Below, piece by piece: positions 34,525-41,847 of a stretch of 64,000 bases of DNA. Location of the stretch: the NCBI GenBank assembly GCA_013327885.1, contig JABUMY010000013.1:62001-126000 (forward strand), in the 5' to 3' direction. The stretch is from Flavisolibacter longurius (GTDB lineage Bacteria; Bacteroidota; Bacteroidia; Chitinophagales; Chitinophagaceae). The position numbers were made by a program, and so were the translations under genes. Within the stretch, counting starts at the first letter, position 1. Each line of letters opens with the position of its first letter. The notes beneath the pieces were generated by a model that saw only the letters and a list, made by a program, of their open reading frames with translations, did not search any database and had not been told where the DNA came from.

Positions 34525-35676
34525 ATGATAAAAAGAAACGAACGTATGGATAGTGGAAAACGACAGATTGTGCGATTTGCTCCAAAAGGTGAAAACAATT
34601 TTTATGACACGGTAGTAGCCAACGTCAAAACATATTTTTCTTCGAACGATATTTCACCTTATGCCAACCGGGAAATGTGGGCGAAGACAGTTTTTATGCT
34701 GTTGTTATATTTTGTTCCCTACGTGTTGGTAGTCACTGGCATTGGCGCAGCAAGCAGCTGGTTATTCCTGGGCTTCTGGTTTTTGATGGGCTTGGGTAAA
34801 ACCGGCATTGGTACTTCGGTAATGCACGTTGCCAACCACGGCACCTATTCGTCCCGCAAAGGGGTTAACCAAGGCATCAGTTATGTCCTGGAGATGATCG
34901 GCGGTTATACCGTAGCCTGGCGCATTCAGCACAATGTGCTACACCACACGTACACCAATGTGCAAGGTCTTGATGAAGACATTGATACAATGGGGCTGAT
35001 CCGTCTTTCACCCACGCAGCCGGTTCGCTGGTTTTACCGGTACCAGCATATTTATGCCTGGTTCTTCTATATGATCATGACGCTCTATTGGATGACGGCA
35101 AAAGATTACCTTTCACTTTTCCGCTATCGAAAGCATAGTTTGCTGCCGAAGCAGGAGGCGCCGTTTGCGGCAACCATTGCGCGGATGACCTTATACAAAC
35201 TTTTTTATTACGCTTACATTTTGGTGTTGCCTATTCTTTTCTCCGGCGTGGGTTGGTATTGGGTGATGACTGGATTTGTGGTCATGCACCTGACTGCAGG
35301 CTTGTTTTTATCCTGCATTTTTCAGCCGGCGCATATCATGGAAACATCTGCATTTGCTTTGCCTGTGGAAAAAGAAGGCAAGCAGCGCATGCAAGATTCA
35401 TGGGCCGTGCACGAAGTCATGAACACCGCCAATTTTGCTCCCCGCAGCCGCATCTTTTCCTGGTTTATCGGAGGGCTCAATTATCAAATAGAGCATCATT
35501 TGTTTACCGGCGTTTGCCACGTGCATTATAAAAAAATTGCTGCGATTGTAAAATCAACCGTAGAAGAATTTGGTCTGCCTTATCATGTGCAACCTACATT
35601 TTTAAAAGCGTTGTGGGTGCATGCGAAGATGTTGAAAAAGCTAGGGCAGCCGAAAAGCACTTCGATACTCACTTAA
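34525..35676 (+). CDS. Membrane fatty acid desaturase
   Basis: The enzyme puts a double bond into acyl chains using a di-iron centre. The three His boxes are HVANH (about 100), HNVLHH (about 134) and QIEHHLF (about 322), matching the membrane desaturase family. Hydrophobic spans surround them. A TTG lies at 34522, ATG at 34525, and another ATG at 34546 (MDSGKRQIVRF), so the start is uncertain by 7 residues. Desaturases of this type adjust membrane fluidity in the cold, in keeping with the stress genes around it. Confidence 0.93.
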   Translation: MIKRNERMDSGKRQIVRFAPKGENNFYDTVVANVKTYFSSNDISPYANREMWAKTVFMLLLYFVPYVLVVTGIGAASSWLFLGFWFLMGLGKTGIGTSVMHVANHGTYSSRKGVNQGISYVLEMIGGYTVAWRIQHNVLHHTYTNVQGLDEDIDTMGLIRLSPTQPVRWFYRYQHIYAWFFYMIMTLYWMTAKDYLSLFRYRKHSLLPKQEAPFAATIARMTLYKLFYYAYILVLPILFSGVGWYWVMTGFVVMHLTAGLFLSCIFQPAHIMETSAFALPVEKEGKQRMQDSWAVHEVMNTANFAPRSRIFSWFIGGLNYQIEHHLFTGVCHVHYKKIAAIVKSTVEEFGLPYHVQPTFLKALWVHAKMLKKLGQPKSTSILT

Positions 35677-35756
35677 CTTTCTTGTTGTCGTATTAATTTC
35701 GCTTGGGACCGGCGCAACCTTTATCATTTACGATTGTTGCTTGTTTAAAGGGACGT

Positions 35757-35852
35757 TTACCGCTTTCGGCGTTTGAAAGGGTTTAGGAGAGTTAAAATGA
35801 AAATAATTAACGCAACAGCAAGAATGAGCAATATGGCCCAAAGCGAATCCAT
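35757..35852 (-). CDS. 31-aa single-span membrane microprotein
   Basis: On the minus strand the frame reads a start MDSLW, then an unbroken hydrophobic helix of about 20 residues (residues 5-23, AILLILAVALIIFILTLL), then NPFKRRKR and a stop. The positive tail fixes the topology as C-terminal inside. This layout is characteristic of small bacterial membrane proteins and unlikely by chance in such a short frame. It lies in the gap between the desaturase and GH130 genes. Confidence 0.6.
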   Translation of the reverse strand: MDSLWAILLILAVALIIFILTLLNPFKRRKR

Positions 35853-36063
35853 CTTTTCAAGTTGTATGGTGAAATCCGGAAGCGTTTACCGTATAAAGGT
35901 ACGCCTCTGTAACAAGGGGCAACAAGATTGCTTTGGAAGTCCTGCCGAAATCTTGTCACACAAAATGAAAATGACGCAAACCATTTTTTAACGCTACATT
36001 GCCGCTTTCCCATGGCACCGCTTTTTCTTTCCTGATGTCGGTGTTCTTATCTCAACTCATTTC

Positions 36064-37542
36064 ATGTTGGTAACAGTTGTCAGAAAGAATCTTTTATTCA
36101 AGCCTGATTCCAGCCGTGTGATTGCCCGCTTTTTGGCCATCAATCCGGAACGCAGCGCAGCATTAATCAAGCGGGTGATGGCGCTTTCAAAAAAAGAACA
36201 ACACGAATCTCTTCGGCAGGTGTTGCGCAATTTTTCAAAACGCCACCGCAGTATCTCTGCCGTGTTTGAAAGGCATTTTTCCAGACTTGCCAGTCTCCTT
36301 GATGAGATGGGCCTTGCAGAACATCCCTTCAGTACGGAAGAAAAACTCCTCATCGGTTCCTATTTTACTATGGAGTATTCCATTGAAGCGGCCGCTTTTT
36401 TTAACCCGTCCCTTGTAGCCGATCCAGACCAATCTGAAGTAGCAGCGGGAGAAAAAAGAGTGATCCTGAGTTTCCGGGCAACGGGAGAAGGGCATATTTC
36501 TTCGGTGGTCTTTCGCTCTGGCATCATCGATAGGGAGAACAACATCACACTGGAACCACCCGGTAAAATGCTGGAGTCGCCTAAGCAAGTGCGCAATCAT
36601 GTCTATCATAAAAAAACCTTTCTCAGCAAGCTGGAAGAAATGCAAACGGGCGGCAGTAAGATTTATCCAGTGATCATGGAAAAGCTGACTGAGACGTTCA
36701 TTTACGAGGAACTAAAACGGTATGTGGAAGAAACACGGGCAACAGCGCTGAACGATATACAAAGCGGCGTGCTACTCGACGAAATGATGTGGCTGGCTTC
36801 TTCGCATTACGAGATGGATTATTCCGTTGACACTGACATTTCCGAGCGGGTTATTTTTCCGATGGCCGATACTGAAATTAAAGGCATTGAAGACGCACGG
36901 TTTGTGCGTTTCACTAGTGAAGACGGTGAAGTGATTTATTATGCAACGTACACGGCCTACAACGGCATTGCCATTCTGCCCAAACTCTTAGTGACCAAAG
37001 ATTTTTATCATTTCAAGGTAATGCCGGTTCATGGCGAAGTGGCGCAGAACAAAGGCTTGGCGCTCTTTCCCCGCAAGATTAACGGGCAGTACGCCATGTT
37101 GTGCCGCATGGATGGTGTGAACAATTACATAGCGTTTTCCGACAACATCAATGTGTGGCGCAAAGCATCGCTTTTGCAAACGCCAACCTTCCCGTGGGAG
37201 TTTGTGCAAATGGGCAATTGCGGCTCTCCCATTGAAACGCCGGAAGGCTGGCTGGTAATTACGCATGGTGTTGGACCGGTAAGGGAGTATGTGTTGGGGG
37301 TTAGCCTGCTCGACCTCGAAAATCCAACAACCATTATCGGCCGCCTGCCGTACCCCTTGCTCATTCCGAACGAAACGGAACGGGAGGGGTATGTGCCCAA
37401 CGTGGTGTATTCCTGCGGCTCCCTCATCCACAATGATCAATTAATCATTCCCTATGCGATGTCTGATTATGCATCCACCTATGCAACCGTTAATCTGACG
37501 GAACTGTTGGCGGCATTGAAGGCGTCGAAACCAGGTAGTTAG
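36064..37542 (+). CDS. GH130-family glycoside phosphorylase/hydrolase
   Basis: GH130 enzymes act on beta-linked mannosides, mostly by phosphorolysis. The 492-aa protein has a helical N-terminal extension of about 190 residues and the five-bladed propeller. The GIEDARFV motif holds the catalytic Asp region, and GNCGSPIETPEGWLVITHGVGP is another conserved segment. The extension places it with the longer bacterial subgroup whose substrates are less known. Its 3' end overlaps the convergent glycosyltransferase by 4 bases. It probably turns over a sugar made by the two neighbouring transferases; that is inferred from context. Confidence 0.92.
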   Translation: MLVTVVRKNLLFKPDSSRVIARFLAINPERSAALIKRVMALSKKEQHESLRQVLRNFSKRHRSISAVFERHFSRLASLLDEMGLAEHPFSTEEKLLIGSYFTMEYSIEAAAFFNPSLVADPDQSEVAAGEKRVILSFRATGEGHISSVVFRSGIIDRENNITLEPPGKMLESPKQVRNHVYHKKTFLSKLEEMQTGGSKIYPVIMEKLTETFIYEELKRYVEETRATALNDIQSGVLLDEMMWLASSHYEMDYSVDTDISERVIFPMADTEIKGIEDARFVRFTSEDGEVIYYATYTAYNGIAILPKLLVTKDFYHFKVMPVHGEVAQNKGLALFPRKINGQYAMLCRMDGVNNYIAFSDNINVWRKASLLQTPTFPWEFVQMGNCGSPIETPEGWLVITHGVGPVREYVLGVSLLDLENPTTIIGRLPYPLLIPNETEREGYVPNVVYSCGSLIHNDQLIIPYAMSDYASTYATVNLTELLAALKASKPGS

Positions 37543-38549
37543 GAAGCTAAAATCTTTTCATACACCTGCAGGTAGTCAGCCGTCATTCTTTCTTTTGAAA
37601 ACATCGTTGTTGCCCACTGCCTGCAGTGGCGTCGGGTGATGTGGTGTAGTTGCTCAACAGCCTCCACCGCTTCTTCTTTCGTATGAACCAGGTAGCCCGT
37701 TTTGCCCTGCCGGATCAACTCTGGCATAGCACCACGGTTCACCGCTATCACCGGTGTACCGCAACACATGGATTCTACTACGCTCAACCCAAATGGTTCG
37801 TCAAACGATATGAGGTGGAGAAGTGCAGTTGCATTTCCTAACAATTGGTTTCGCTTTGCCGGACCGCAGTTGCCGACATAAACAATTTGGTTGTCATCAA
37901 TTGCAGGAAGAACATGGTTGTTGAAATACGCTTCGTCCTGTATCAGCCCGGCGATGATTAATTTTTTCCCGCACTGCTTAGCCACTTCAATGGCTTCACG
38001 GGTACCTTTTTCAGGATGAATGCGGCCGAAAAAAAGCAGGTAATCATCCGGCTTCTCAACAAGGTCGAACGCAGCGGTGTCAATGCCGTTGTAAACCGTT
38101 GCGGTGTATTGCAGGTCGGGATGGCGGTTGGCATTGCTGATGGAAACGTAATGATTGGTGGAATTGTATTTTTTATAAACGGGCACAATCAATGGCGATG
38201 AAAACCCGTGAATGGAGGTAATCATTGGTGTATTCACAAGCCTTGAATACGTCAGCGGCAGAAAATCGTAATGGTTATGAATCAAATCAAACTCACTTGC
38301 CCTTTCAAACAGGTGGCTGATGTGCAAACATTCTTCCACCTTCACATCCATCGACGGATGCTCGGCATACGGTTGGTTACAAGTGTAGGCCAGCTTTCCC
38401 TTCGTAATCGAATCACCGGTGGCAAACAAGGTGACATCAATTCCTTTTTCCACCAAACCTTCGGCAATGTTTGACGCCACTTGTTCCCAGGGGCCGTAAA
38501 GCCGTGGTGGTGTTCGCCAGGCAATGGGTGAAAGGATAGCGACCTTCAT
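37539..38549 (-). CDS. GT4-family glycosyltransferase
   Basis: This 336-aa GT-B enzyme starts MKVAILSPIAWRTPPRLYGPWE, with the donor-binding half containing FFGRIHPEKGT and the EX7E-type motif FDEPFGLSVVESMCCGTPVIA. No signal peptide, so it works in the cytoplasm on a nucleotide-sugar donor. Its ATG overlaps the stop of the larger transferase gene (ATGA), so it is translated after it. The proximity of a GH130 enzyme suggests mannose chemistry. Confidence 0.93.
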   Translation of the reverse strand: MKVAILSPIAWRTPPRLYGPWEQVASNIAEGLVEKGIDVTLFATGDSITKGKLAYTCNQPYAEHPSMDVKVEECLHISHLFERASEFDLIHNHYDFLPLTYSRLVNTPMITSIHGFSSPLIVPVYKKYNSTNHYVSISNANRHPDLQYTATVYNGIDTAAFDLVEKPDDYLLFFGRIHPEKGTREAIEVAKQCGKKLIIAGLIQDEAYFNNHVLPAIDDNQIVYVGNCGPAKRNQLLGNATALLHLISFDEPFGLSVVESMCCGTPVIAVNRGAMPELIRQGKTGYLVHTKEEAVEAVEQLHHITRRHCRQWATTMFSKERMTADYLQVYEKILAS

Positions 38550-40783
38550 GCAGGTTCGGGTTTATAAAAATCATCAAAGGCCGATAACACCGTCAGGTGT
38601 GAGATTAGATAAGCGAGTGTGCTCTCTGCTCCCTGGTTGCGATTGACGCCATAGCTTTCCAGGCCATCGCAGCAACCTTTCGTTTCAAAATCATAAAGGC
38701 TCATGCGCAAATCGTTCTCACCAAGGAACCACATAAAAGAGGTGGATAACTGATTTAAGTAGGCCTTGTCTTTGGTGAGGTGATACGCTTCGTGAAACAT
38801 CAGCACCATGGCCAGCGCATCAATCGGCTGCTGTGCAAACCTTGACTGCGGCCCATTCTTCATATACCATTGCTCGTTGCCCACGACGGATAAAAAACCT
38901 TCGTTCAAGGTAATGGAAGAAAGAAACTGCATACTTTCCAGGGCGACATCGGTAATGGCTTCTTCTCCTAAAATACCGGCTGCATGAAGCAGCGAAAGTG
39001 GCAGCATGGCATTGTCATACGCAAGCAGACTTTCAAACCAATGCCAGTTCTCCGATTTCTGTTGCTTGTATTCAGCCATCAATTTGTAAGTCATTCGCCG
39101 CAGCATTCCGGTCATGCCTTCATCCTGTGCATTGTTCTTTAGATAATAGCTAATACCGATTATGGTGTTGGCTATGCTGCGGATGGATTGCAGCTTTTCA
39201 AAATTCGGCGCCGCTTCAAAAAAGATTTCTTTGCCCGATTTGTAATAAGCATCGTTGGGTGCGTTGGCCATCAGGTAGCCCAGCGACCAAATGGCACGGC
39301 CAAACGAATCTTCGGAGCCTCTTTCATCCAAAAAGTTCCGGCTGAAGCTTAAAAAGTTCCGGAAGGTGCCATCCGCGTTTTGCATGTAGTGGATGTAGCT
39401 CAGGTAGATGGGCAGCAGGTCCAGCGCCAACGGCAGCTTTTTTTGTTTGAACGCCATCACCACCAACAGCAGTGCCCTTGCGTTATCATCTAAACAATAG
39501 CCTTCTTTCAGGTTCGGAATGCCAAATTTGGCGTGCTGAATAATGCCGGTGTCATCAGTCATGCGTTTTACATGATCCAGTAAGAACGGCGGCAGCAGCA
39601 AGGGGTCTACCACCGCCTCTTTCGTCGCCGGTTCGTCCATAGACAATTGCAACACTTCACTGGCCATGTGAGCATAACGGGCACCTATTTTCGGCCAGGT
39701 AATTTCCTGCCCGTAATCGAAAGCGTTTTTGCGAAGCGTCGTAATTTTTTCAGGATGGTCAAACAAATCCAGTAACAGGGTGGACAAGCCTTCGTTATCG
39801 GCAAAATTAAACAGGCAGCCTCGGTCTTTGGCCAGCAACTCCGCCGCATGCCAATAGGGGGTTGAAATAACCGCAGCACCTGAACCCACGGCGTACGATA
39901 ATGTACCACTGGTGATCTGTGCTTCATTCAGATACGGCGTGATGTAAATGTCGGCAGCATAGAGGTATTGAAACAGTTCTTTCTCGTTGATGAATTCATT
40001 CAGAAAAATGACGTGCTTTTCCAGGCCCAGCTTTTTCACCAACAGCAGCAGCGAAACCCGGTACTCTTCGCCAGCATGCCGCAGCACGGCGGGATGCGTT
40101 TTGCCGATAACGATGTAAACAGCTTCGGGATATTTTGCGACTACAGCAGGTAAGGCTTTAATTACCGTTTCGATGCCTTTGTTGCGACTGAGAAAGCCAA
40201 ACGTGAGCAGCACCTTTTTCCCTTCCAGCTTGAACTTTTTTTTCACGGCTGCATGTTCATACCGCAGGTCCGGAAAGCCATGTTCAATAAGCTGGATTTT
40301 ATCGGGGGAGATGGCATAAATACCCGTGAGAAATTCAACTGCTTTTTCCGTCATCACCACTACTTTGGCTGCCATCTTGCAAATTTCCACCAAGATGGCT
40401 TTTTCGTTGTACGAAGGTGTTTTCAATACCGTGTGCAATGTGACAATCAGCGGCACCTGCAACCGGTAGAGAAGCGGCAAGACATAGATGCCGTTCTGTC
40501 CGCCAAAGATGCCATATTCGTGTTCGAGAATGCACACATCGGCGCCACTAAGGTTGATGTAGCGTGCCGCTTCCAGGTAATCTTCTTGTTGCTCCTGGTG
40601 AATCTTAAATTTTACTTCGGTAGGATATTGATAGGATTCCGCGCCGTCATCCATCGCAATCACTACGCCTTCGTTAGCGGTTGTATTTTCGATTTGTCCC
40701 GATGTAGCCCGAAATAAATTTTGCGTAAATGTCCCAATGCCGCATTCCCGTGGAGGATAGGTTCCGATATAGGCGATTTTCAT
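38546..40783 (-). CDS. GT4-type glycosyltransferase fused to a helical C-terminal domain
   Basis: The preferred start is 40783 (MKIAYIGTYPPRECGIGTFTQNL, 745 aa); the frame is open to 40852. The first about 375 residues are a GT-B transferase (LTFGFLSRNKGIETVIKALP, YLNEAQITSGTLSYAVGSGAAVIST). The remaining 370 residues are helical, with spaced motifs CLDDNARALLL, SFGRAIWSLGYL, WHWFESLLAYDNAMLPLSLL and QPIDALAMV, which look like an alpha/alpha toroid of glycosidase or epimerase kind. One protein may thus both build and trim a glycan, or use the helical half to bind it. Confidence 0.9.
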   Translation of the reverse strand: MKIAYIGTYPPRECGIGTFTQNLFRATSGQIENTTANEGVVIAMDDGAESYQYPTEVKFKIHQEQQEDYLEAARYINLSGADVCILEHEYGIFGGQNGIYVLPLLYRLQVPLIVTLHTVLKTPSYNEKAILVEICKMAAKVVVMTEKAVEFLTGIYAISPDKIQLIEHGFPDLRYEHAAVKKKFKLEGKKVLLTFGFLSRNKGIETVIKALPAVVAKYPEAVYIVIGKTHPAVLRHAGEEYRVSLLLLVKKLGLEKHVIFLNEFINEKELFQYLYAADIYITPYLNEAQITSGTLSYAVGSGAAVISTPYWHAAELLAKDRGCLFNFADNEGLSTLLLDLFDHPEKITTLRKNAFDYGQEITWPKIGARYAHMASEVLQLSMDEPATKEAVVDPLLLPPFLLDHVKRMTDDTGIIQHAKFGIPNLKEGYCLDDNARALLLVVMAFKQKKLPLALDLLPIYLSYIHYMQNADGTFRNFLSFSRNFLDERGSEDSFGRAIWSLGYLMANAPNDAYYKSGKEIFFEAAPNFEKLQSIRSIANTIIGISYYLKNNAQDEGMTGMLRRMTYKLMAEYKQQKSENWHWFESLLAYDNAMLPLSLLHAAGILGEEAITDVALESMQFLSSITLNEGFLSVVGNEQWYMKNGPQSRFAQQPIDALAMVLMFHEAYHLTKDKAYLNQLSTSFMWFLGENDLRMSLYDFETKGCCDGLESYGVNRNQGAESTLAYLISHLTVLSAFDDFYKPEPA

Positions 40784-40987
40784 ACTGATTCTTTTTAAGT
40801 GCTGTTGCCCTGTTTCTTTTGCACGCAAGCATTCGGTAGATTGAAAATTCAACTCGAAGCAAGCACAGCTCTACTCATTTCATTGCGGCTGTTTTGTTCA
40901 ACAAAGACAACAAAGGCCGCAGTGATGTACCGCCACCCTTGTTGAAAACACTCACAAGCAAATATTTTTCCTTTACATCCGTTGATG

Positions 40988-41248
40988 CTATTCCAGCAGC
41001 TGCTCAATTGATGAAAGGTCAATCAGATCAAGATAGTTGTCGAGTTCAAAGGCCTCCACTGAATATGTTGTAAACAGCGGCGTGATGTTGGTGTGGCTAG
41101 ATGCCTGCACTTCAACATAAAAATTATCTACCTGGTAAAGCCGGCACACGATGTTGCGAGTCTTTTTTGTCAGGAGATATGTGCCGAGCATTTCTAAAAC
41201 GGTACGCTGAACATAATGTGTCGCATCGCCGAATTGCTGTATTGTCAT
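40988..41248 (-). CDS. Hypothetical protein, 86 aa
   Basis: From MTIQQFGDATHYVQRTVLEMLGTYLL (start 41248) the product is a small alpha-beta protein ending YLDLIDLSSIEQLLE. The frame extends 15 residues further up to 41293. No family recognised. Confidence 0.65.
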   Translation of the reverse strand: MTIQQFGDATHYVQRTVLEMLGTYLLTKKTRNIVCRLYQVDNFYVEVQASSHTNITPLFTTYSVEAFELDNYLDLIDLSSIEQLLE

Positions 41249-41491
41249 TTTATTGAACAAAAAAGTTGATGAAAGGGAAGTGGATTCATTCACTGCATTT
41301 GGTCAATGAATTGTTCTTTCGTAAATGGCAGGTTAATGTAAGGTACGTTTTTAAAACGAGTCCGAAGTTTATTTCGGATCGAAAAGAATTTCTATCCTTA
41401 AGATAGTTCTTTGGTACAGTGAGGAATGAGTGAGTTCACCTTTTCAAGGAATCTTAGTTCGTAAATATACAATTGATTGCGGGTAGTTCAA

Positions 41492-41512
41492 TGTCGGGCT
41501 GTCTTCCCGACA
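41492..41512 (+). repeat. Hairpin sharing 13 bases with the tRNA-Pro 3' end
   Basis: CTGTCTTCCCGAC (41499-41511) is identical to the last 13 bases of the att repeat, and TGTCGGG/CCCGACA forms a 7-bp stem with a 7-base loop. GCGGGTAGTTCAATG just before it looks like a tRNA 5' half. It could be a tRNA remnant. Confidence 0.4.
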
Positions 41513-41545
41513 AAGCCTATAAATCATCGCGATTTATAGGCTTTT
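41512..41545 (+). terminator. Strong intrinsic terminator-like hairpin
   Basis: A 14-bp perfect stem, AAAGCCTATAAATC (41512-41525) with GATTTATAGGCTTT (41531-41544), 5-base loop, ending in TTTT. Nothing clearly upstream needs it apart from the possible tRNA remnant. Confidence 0.8.
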
Positions 41546-41552
41546 ACTTTAT

Positions 41553-41696
41553 ATGGAAACCGCTAGTATATCCGCTCGAATAAAATCGGTAATCGGTTCT
41601 TTTGCATTGCTCTTCTTATTCTTACCTCCTTCCTCTTTCAGTTCGGAATCGTTTACTTTCCGGCACCTCGGTTCTACTACACATCCTATCAAATAA
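41553..41696 (+). CDS. Possible 47-aa exported peptide
   Basis: The frame starts METASISARIKSVIG, has a hydrophobic stretch FALLFLFLPPSS and a polar end. It could be a signal peptide with a short mature part. No other support; the whole gap 41294-41847 otherwise holds only the two hairpins. Confidence 0.25.
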   Translation: METASISARIKSVIGSFALLFLFLPPSSFSSESFTFRHLGSTTHPIK

Positions 41697-41847
41697 GTGT
41701 ATACGTTTTTGATAATTGAGCTCTTTCCGTTAAAAGGAAACAGGAGATACTCTTAATGTTTACACCTCCGCTGCCACTAACTCACTAGTCGGTTGCTGTA
41801 CCAAAGACGAATTTCTTGTAACTTCCTCCTTCATTCTTAACCCTAAT

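Noticed and set aside
35773-35991. A 72-codon plus-strand frame between the desaturase and GH130 genes
   Set aside because: It is antisense to the better-supported 31-aa membrane frame and has no domain character.
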